Origin: Armatimonadota bacterium
GTDB lineage: Bacteria > Armatimonadota > SYMT01
Direction of reading: 5' to 3'
Assembly (NCBI GenBank): GCA_020696885.1
Contig: JAJFMS010000057.1
Coordinates: forward strand, 1 to 9,630
DNA length: 9,630 nucleotides
A program made the translations under genes and the position numbers. Positions 5,565-9,630 of this stretch are shown piece by piece (position 1 is the first letter of the stretch; each line of letters opens with the position of its first letter). The notes below the pieces were generated by a model that was given only the letters and a program-made list of their open reading frames with translations, made no database searches and had not been told where the DNA came from.

Positions 5565-6602
5565 ATGCGTGTGGGCGTTCTTACCGGTGGAGGCGACTGC
5601 CCGGGCCTCAACCCCGCGATCCGCGGCGCGGTGATGCGGGGACTGGATCATGGATTTGAGTTTGTGGGGTTGGAGCTGGGCTGGAAGGGCCTGGTGGAAG
5701 GGATTACCGCCGATCTCAGCCTGAGCCGAGTGGACGAGATCATCCGGGTGGGCGGGACGATGCTGGGCTCGTCCCGCACCAACCCGTTCCGCCAGGGAGC
5801 GGAAGCGGACCTGGAGAAGTGCCTGGAGACCTGGAAGCGCCTCGAGCTGGATGCGCTGATCGCGCTGGGCGGCGAGGATACGCTGGGCGTGGCCAACAAG
5901 TTCTTCAAGCACCACGGTCTCCATACGGTCGGTGTCCCGAAGACGATGGACAACGACCTGAACAGCACGGACTACACCTTCGGCTTCGATACCGCCGCGG
6001 GCGTGGCCCTGGACGCCGCAGACCGGCTGCTGGATACGGCCAAGAGTCACCGGCGCATCCTGGTGCTGGAAGTGATGGGACGCCACGCGGGCTGGGTGGC
6101 GCTGCACACCGGCATCGCCGCGGGTGCGGACTGGATCTGCCTTCCTGAAGTCCCGCTGGACGTGGCAGAGATGTGCGAGGCGCTCAAGCGCAAGCGGGCG
6201 CGCGGCAAGACCTGGGGCCTCGTGGTGGCATCGGAAGGGACGGAGCTCCCGAACGCGGATACGGGAGACCTCACCGTGGACGCCTTCGGACATGTCACCC
6301 TCAAGGAGCGCGCCGTCGGCGACTTCCTCGCCAAGGAGATCGAAGAGCGCGTGGGCGTCGAGACCCGCGCCGTGGTGCTCGGGCACGTGCAGCGGGGCGG
6401 CACGCCCACGCTGTTCGACCGTGTCCTGGGAACCCGCGTGGGCATCAAGGCCGCCGACATGGTGAAGGCCGGCGACTGGGGCAAGATGGCCGCGCTCCAG
6501 GGCACCGACGTGGTAGCGGTAGACCTCGAGTTCGCCGTCAACAACCTGAAGACGGTGCCGCAGGCCCGGTGGGACGAAGCGATCTCGCTGATCAACAAGT
6601 AG
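5565..6602 (+). CDS. pfp: 6-phosphofructokinase, probably PPi-dependent
   Basis: It phosphorylates fructose 6-phosphate to fructose 1,6-bisphosphate in glycolysis; 345 residues, a normal length for short PFKA-family enzymes. Seen: the nucleotide/phosphate loop LTGGGDCPGLN (6-16), GGTMLGSSRTNP (63-74), the donor-site motif GGEDTLGVA (102-110), the catalytic motif PKTMDNDL (125-132) with base Asp129, the substrate motif MGRHAGW (171-177), and a GHVQRGG loop that binds the sugar phosphate. Donor choice: Asp105 and Lys126 stand at the places where ATP enzymes of the E. coli type have Gly104 and Gly124, and this Asp/Lys pair is the recognised signature of PPi-dependent PFKs. Donor use is therefore a family-based inference, and the symbol follows it. 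AGGAG lies seven bases ahead of the start. A long octamer inverted repeat begins 12 bp past the stop, before the sugar kinase. Confidence 0.95.
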   Translation: MRVGVLTGGGDCPGLNPAIRGAVMRGLDHGFEFVGLELGWKGLVEGITADLSLSRVDEIIRVGGTMLGSSRTNPFRQGAEADLEKCLETWKRLELDALIALGGEDTLGVANKFFKHHGLHTVGVPKTMDNDLNSTDYTFGFDTAAGVALDAADRLLDTAKSHRRILVLEVMGRHAGWVALHTGIAAGADWICLPEVPLDVAEMCEALKRKRARGKTWGLVVASEGTELPNADTGDLTVDAFGHVTLKERAVGDFLAKEIEERVGVETRAVVLGHVQRGGTPTLFDRVLGTRVGIKAADMVKAGDWGKMAALQGTDVVAVDLEFAVNNLKTVPQARWDEAISLINK

Positions 6603-6614
6603 CTCCCAACGGGT

Positions 6615-6713
6615 GGAGTAATGGAGTGATGGAGTAGCGGAGTATTGGGAGGACGCGGCCGTAAGGCCGCACCGGTTGCCCATTACTCCCACACTCCACT
6701 ACTCCATTACTCC
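6615..6713. repeat. 35-bp imperfect inverted repeat of GGAGTAAT-type octamers with a capped inner hairpin
   Basis: The left arm (6615-6649) is four 8-bp units, GGAGTAAT, GGAGTGAT, GGAGTAGC and GGAGTATT, plus GGG. The right arm (6679-6713) is the reverse complement of four similar units. The two arms match over 35 positions with six mismatches, mostly at the variable last bases of the units. The 29-nt loop contains a second perfect 6-bp stem, GCGGCC (6655-6660) with GGCCGC (6665-6670), closed by a GTAA loop of GNRA type. It starts 12 bp after the PFK stop and ends 45 bp before the sugar kinase start. There is no T-tract. Confidence 0.9.
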
Positions 6714-6745
6714 CGACGCTCTCCAGCAATCCCCGACGCTCTCCA
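6712..6745. repeat. 14-bp direct repeat upstream of the sugar kinase
   Basis: CCCGACGCTCTCCA occurs at 6712-6725 and again at 6732-6745, a 20-bp period, overlapping the end of the inverted repeat and filling most of the spacer before the start codon, where no Shine-Dalgarno sequence is seen. Confidence 0.75.
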
Positions 6746-6758
6746 CCACGCCCCAACC

Positions 6759-7712
6759 ATGGCCACCGTCCTCTGCCTGGGTGAAGCGCTCATCGACTTC
6801 GTCGCGGACGTGGCGGGGGTGTCCCTGGCCGAGTGTCCCGGCTTCCGCAAAGCTCCGGGCGGCGCTCCGGCGAACGTGGCCGTGGGGCTGGCTCGGCTCG
6901 GCGTGTCCTCCGCCTTCCTCGGGAAGGTAGGCGATGACGCGTTCGGCCACTTCCTGGAGCAGACGTTCGCGGCCGCGGGCGCCGACACGCGCTACATGCG
7001 GTTCGACCCGGAAGCTCGCACCGGGCTGGCCTTCGTCTCCCTGAAAGCGGACGGCGACCGGGAGTTCCTCTTCTTCCGCAACCCGAGCGCCGATATGCGC
7101 TATCGGCCGGAAGAGATTCCGGACGAAGCGTTCGAGGGCTGCCGGGCGCTGCACTTCGGATCGATCACGCTGATCCAGGACCCCAGCCGCGCCGCCACCC
7201 TGGACGCGATCCGCCGAGCCCGGGAGCGCGGCGCTTTAATCAGTTTCGATCCCAACCTCCGCCCGGCGCTCTGGCCGGACCTCGACATGGCGCGGCGGGA
7301 GATTCTGGCCGCGCTGCCGCTGGCGGACGTGGTGAAGGTGAGCGACGAGGAAGCTGAGTTCCTCTTCGGCCCCGGATCGCCGGCAGAGCACGCGCGGCGG
7401 CTACTGGAGGCCGGCGCGCACACGGCGGCCATCACCTCCGGCGCGGGCGGCAGCCACCTCGCTACCACCGCGGGCGCCGTGGACGTGCCGGGCTTCTCCG
7501 TCCAGGCGGTGGATACTACCGGCGCCGGGGACGGCTTTGTAGCGGGGCTGCTCGCCGGGCTGCTGGCCGGTCCCCCGCCGGCTGACGCCCGGGAACTGGA
7601 GCAGTTGGCCCGCTTTGCCAACGCCGTGGGCGCCCTTGCCTGCCTGCAGAAAGGCGCGATCCCCGCTCTGCCCACCCGTGCGGCCGTCGAGCAGTTCCTT
7701 GCTGCCCACTGA
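6759..7712 (+). CDS. PfkB-family carbohydrate kinase, fructokinase-like
   Basis: A 317-residue cytoplasmic ribokinase-fold enzyme that transfers phosphate from ATP to a sugar. Motifs: the start VLCLGEALIDF (4-14) typical of fructokinases, the PfkB signature 1 GGAPANVAVGLARLG (34-48), FFRNPSADM (105-113), FDPNLRPALW (163-172), VSDEEAEFLFG (194-204), and signature 2 DTTGAGDGFVAGLL (252-265) with catalytic Asp258 and its anion hole. Fructose is the best guess for the substrate, since GEALIDF and FDPNLR occur in ScrK-type enzymes, but related 2-keto-3-deoxygluconate and other sugar kinases share parts of these. The ATG at 6759 is chosen because a longer in-frame start at 6645 would translate the inverted repeat. 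No Shine-Dalgarno sequence is visible. It follows the PFK gene by 156 bp; with fructose as substrate it would supply that enzyme directly. Confidence 0.93.
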   Translation: MATVLCLGEALIDFVADVAGVSLAECPGFRKAPGGAPANVAVGLARLGVSSAFLGKVGDDAFGHFLEQTFAAAGADTRYMRFDPEARTGLAFVSLKADGDREFLFFRNPSADMRYRPEEIPDEAFEGCRALHFGSITLIQDPSRAATLDAIRRARERGALISFDPNLRPALWPDLDMARREILAALPLADVVKVSDEEAEFLFGPGSPAEHARRLLEAGAHTAAITSGAGGSHLATTAGAVDVPGFSVQAVDTTGAGDGFVAGLLAGLLAGPPPADARELEQLARFANAVGALACLQKGAIPALPTRAAVEQFLAAH

Positions 7713-7814
7713 TCTTACAACTACAGGTCGGGTCCATCGTCCGGAACGGCCGTAACAAACCCATGCGGGGCGGGCGTAGTGCAACCCGTACGGGCAGGCT
7801 TGCGCACGATGGGC

Positions 7815-7837
7815 CTCGTGCAGTGCAACTGCACGAG
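7815..7837 (+). terminator. Hairpin downstream of the sugar kinase, possible terminator
   Basis: CTCGTGCAGT (7815-7824) and ACTGCACGAG (7828-7837) form a perfect 10-bp stem with a 3-nt loop. It lies 102 bp past the stop and is not followed by a T-run, so the terminator role is a weak inference; it could equally be an operator. Confidence 0.4.
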
Positions 7838-7931
7838 AGGCAAGCAACCTCTACCGCTGCACCCCCACGCCGGTTGTTGGTGCGTTTGAATGCTGTAGAG
7901 ACTGGGAAACAAAGGGGACCCCGTTTTCGTC

Positions 7932-7937
7932 TATAGT
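7932..7937 (+). promoter_or_regulatory. Candidate -10 box (TATAGT)
   Basis: TATAGT matches five of six consensus bases and lies about 50 bp upstream of the GTG at 7987. No matching -35 is seen 16-18 bp upstream. Confidence 0.3.
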
Positions 7938-7986
7938 GGATAGGGCCGGTTGTCGACGCGCCAACGCCCGGGAAAGAGACGGCAGC

Positions 7987-8325
7987 GTGACTCTCCAGGA
8001 ATTCCGCAAGCGGGTCCGGACCGAGTTCGGTGGGAACCTGCGGAACATGACCCCCGCGAACGTGCGGGAGTTTCTGGACCGCATCGAGCCCCAGGTCGAG
8101 ACCCCCTACGGGGCCGCGCGACGCATTCAGCTCAACGAGCCGGAGCAGACCTACGAAGGGATCGTCCGGGACTTTTTGACCAAGGTCCTCGAGATGCCCG
8201 CCGACCAGGCGGTGATCCGCCTCTGGCTCTACAGCCTGGAGTTGACGATCGCCAACGTCTCGGACATGGAAGCCGAGAAGTTCCGCCACCTGTTCGCGCA
8301 GCTCAGCTCCCTGGACGGAGACTGA
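7987..8325 (+). CDS. Uncharacterised small helical protein
   Basis: I do not recognise the family. The predicted product is 112 residues, soluble, charged and almost wholly helical in appearance: LQEFRKRVRTEF (3-14), a TPANVREFLDRI segment (22-33), a run of polar residues, then longer helices (QTYEGIVRDFLTKVLEM, VIRLWLYSLELTIANV). It has no signal peptide or membrane segment. The GTG at 7987 is preferred because GGAAAGAG lies about nine bases upstream and the amphipathic first helix starts there; an upstream GTG at 7936 would add 17 residues that look like leader sequence and overlap a possible -10 box. The piece TPANVxxxL also occurs in the XRE-like protein at 2571-3104, which may be chance. 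It could be a small adaptor or regulator; no function can be assigned. Confidence 0.6.
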   Translation: MTLQEFRKRVRTEFGGNLRNMTPANVREFLDRIEPQVETPYGAARRIQLNEPEQTYEGIVRDFLTKVLEMPADQAVIRLWLYSLELTIANVSDMEAEKFRHLFAQLSSLDGD

Positions 8326-8437
8326 TTCCCGCTCCTGACCGCTGGAAACCTGGCTATAGCTGCGTCTTGATCGGCAGGTAGCGCCGCCTCGACGTCGTCC
8401 CTGCTCCCCTTCCACGCTCGGTACAGACAACGCATTC

Positions 8438-9088
8438 ATGCCTCCCTACAGGCCCAGCGCGCGGATGCTCGTAGCACTCCTGTTCGCGCGATATGCGCTG
8501 CTGGTGGGGCGGGTCGCCGCGATTCCACTCCTGCCTACCTTCGCGTGGTTCGTCTTTGAGGTGAACCAGAAGACACGCGAGCCCTGGGTGCCGTTCTTTC
8601 TCCTCTGGTTTCTGGGCGGGCTCTGCTACTTCGTTGTGCGGATGCGGGACCGTGGGCTTGAGTACATCTCCTGGTCCGCCACGCCGCACGATGCGCCGCT
8701 GCTGGTAGCGTGGGCGGCGCGCGTGCCCGACCGGGATGTGCAGCTTCGTTGGGCGATCGAAGCCGCGCTGGAGGGGCTCATCGTCCGGATGCCCGGTTGT
8801 GTCGACAACTGCCCGCCGGAGCCGCTCGCGCAGGCGGTAGACCTGGAGCTGCTCCGTGCCAGCCAGGCCGCGGAGCAGGCAGGAGAGGTATTGCCTCCGT
8901 GGGTCCGCTATCCCGGCAACCCTCCCTGGTGGGGCGGCTGGCGGCAAGGGTTCAGCGAGGGTTGGCTGCACGACGAGTGGTTCCCGTTCTGGTTAACGCT
9001 GAGCGAGGCGGAGCGCCGGGAGTACGCCGCCCGCTGGGAGGCTGACGAAGAGTGGCTGGAGCACCTCTTCAAGCGTCGGGACGTGTGA
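8438..9088 (+). CDS. Uncharacterised membrane-anchored protein, Trp-rich C-terminal part
   Basis: I do not recognise the family. The 216-residue product has two hydrophobic stretches that look like membrane helices, about residues 20-42 (LLVGRVAAIPLLPTFAWFVF) and 48-67 (VPFFLLWFLGGLCYFVVRM), joined by a short polar turn. The rest (70-216) is hydrophilic and probably cytoplasmic or periplasmic, with a leucine/alanine helical region (WAARVPDRDVQLRWAIEAALEG begins it) and then a Trp/Pro/Gly-rich segment (GNPPWWGGW, DEWFPFWLTLSEAERREYA) ending in charged residues. The ATG at 8438 has no clear Shine-Dalgarno site; a second ATG nine codons in (8465) is possible. It is 112 bp after the preceding small gene and 128 bp before the sulfatase, all on one strand. 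Hydropathy and the lack of an alternative reading frame with motifs support it as real. Confidence 0.65.
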   Translation: MPPYRPSARMLVALLFARYALLVGRVAAIPLLPTFAWFVFEVNQKTREPWVPFFLLWFLGGLCYFVVRMRDRGLEYISWSATPHDAPLLVAWAARVPDRDVQLRWAIEAALEGLIVRMPGCVDNCPPEPLAQAVDLELLRASQAAEQAGEVLPPWVRYPGNPPWWGGWRQGFSEGWLHDEWFPFWLTLSEAERREYAARWEADEEWLEHLFKRRDV

Positions 9089-9216
9089 ACGGCTCTCGGG
9101 GATCTCGCCAGTGCGCGGGGAGGTCCGCAACCGGCGAGCAGTGAACGGCAGACCGGCGCGCACCACCAACGCTCGGGCTTGTTCGGCCACGGTGCCGCCA
9201 TCGGAATCCTACCGCC

Positions 9217-9630
9217 ATGCGACTGCTGGTCCTCTTCGCGCTGCTCCTGCTCCCGCTGGCGGCGAGTGGGACAAAGGCCGCCGCGCCTCCCAACGTGGTG
9301 GTGTTCCTGTCCGATGACCAGGGCTGGGGCGATCTCAGCGTCCACGGCAATACCAACCTCTCCACCCCGCACATCGACTCCCTGGCTCGCGACGGCGCCC
9401 TGGCGGAGCGGTTCTTCGTGTGCCCGGTCTGCTCCCCCACGCGCGCCGAGTTCATGACCGGCCGCTACAGCCCCCGCGGCGGCGTCTACGATGTCTCCAC
9501 CGGCGGCGAGCGCCTGGACCTGGACGAGACCACCATCGCGGACACGTTCAAGGCGGCGGGCTATGCCACGGCTGCGTTCGGTAAGTGGCACAACGGCAGC
9601 CAGGCGCCGTATCACCCCAACTATCGCGGC
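9217..9630 (+). CDS. Secreted type I sulfatase (N-terminal part)
   Basis: The first 138 residues of an exported sulfatase; the rest lies past the right edge (family members usually have about 450-600). Such enzymes hydrolyse sulfate esters using a formylglycine made from cysteine. Seen: a signal peptide ([18 protein letters not shown], about 1-23), the metal-binding strand [14 protein letters not shown] (26-39) with the Asp33-Asp34 pair, the [12 protein letters not shown] segment (49-60), the core motif CSPTRA with Cys72 to be converted to formylglycine and Arg76, and the second signature [11 protein letters not shown] (115-125) with Lys123 and His125. It belongs to the CxPxR type, which depends on a formylglycine-generating enzyme that is not in this window. 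No clear Shine-Dalgarno site precedes the ATG, which is chosen by the signal peptide. Substrate unknown; likely sulfated polysaccharide. Confidence 0.95.
   Translation, partial: MRLLVLFALLLLPLAASGTKAAAPPNVVVFLSDDQGWGDLSVHGNTNLSTPHIDSLARDGALAERFFVCPVCSPTRAEFMTGRYSPRGGVYDVSTGGERLDLDETTIADTFKAAGYATAAFGKWHNGSQAPYHPNYRG

Larger units (their letters stand above)
7713..7986. other. Spacer with several palindromes
   Basis: These 274 bp carry no supported gene on either strand. Seen: a perfect palindrome CCCGTACGGG at 7785-7794, a 10-bp perfect hairpin at 7815-7837 (listed separately), and a possible -10 box at 7932-7937 for the following gene. The rest shows nothing I can name. Confidence 0.55.

Noticed and set aside
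5475..6692. A 405-codon open frame on the minus strand opposite the PFK gene
   Set aside because: It is the antisense shadow of PFK in GC-rich DNA; the plus frame has every PFK motif, while the antisense translation is His/Arg/Gln rich without domains.
7516..8439. A 307-codon minus-strand frame
   Set aside because: It covers the sugar kinase 3' end, a palindrome-rich spacer and the small 7987 gene; its composition is Arg/Gly/Pro rich with no motif.
8354..8971. A 205-codon minus-strand frame opposite the membrane protein
   Set aside because: Very rich in Arg, Pro and His with no hydrophobic core; the plus frame has clear membrane helices.

Overview
This is a high-GC bacterial window made of ordinary housekeeping and enzyme genes separated by unusually structured, repeat-rich spacers. 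The lineage cannot be fixed from the sequence. The GC-rich codon use, the SGNH plus alpha/beta-hydrolase fusion, the secreted sulfatase, the signal peptide ending in SAQA, and the often weak or absent Shine-Dalgarno sequences would suit Gemmatimonadota, Armatimonadota, Planctomycetota or relatives; this is inference only.

Layout. Minus strand, read from right to left: a methylated-DNA-protein cysteine methyltransferase (ogt type, 3867-4367); a small KGG-motif stress protein (3500-3766); a 395-bp non-coding spacer; an XRE-like HTH protein (2571-3104) that sits 28 bp ahead of a secreted two-domain esterase/hydrolase (773-2542), probably as one operon; and type III pantothenate kinase coaX (start at 572, running off the left edge). 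Plus strand from about 4.95 kb: long-form ribosome hibernation factor hpf (4957-5505), phosphofructokinase with PPi-type active-site residues (5565-6602), a PfkB/fructokinase-like sugar kinase (6759-7712), two unrecognised genes (7987-8325 and a two-helix membrane protein 8438-9088), and the start of a secreted sulfatase (9217 to the right edge).

Functional picture. The plus-strand block combines growth-arrest control (hpf) with upper glycolysis: a fructokinase-like enzyme would give fructose 6-phosphate, and the PFK would convert it to fructose 1,6-bisphosphate, probably at the expense of PPi. The minus-strand block holds stress and DNA-repair genes plus an exported esterase; with the sulfatase this suggests use of acetylated or sulfated polysaccharide.

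The least explained material is non-coding. A 147-bp unit is tandemly duplicated at 4508-4802 between the divergent ogt and hpf genes, with a 31-bp identical core and hairpins kept in both copies. Three spacers carry arrays of about 8-bp units (GCGTAATG-, TGAACACC- and GGAGTAAT-type); two of these are folded into long inverted repeats. I did not find a defence system, CRISPR array, complete mobile element, rRNA or tRNA.
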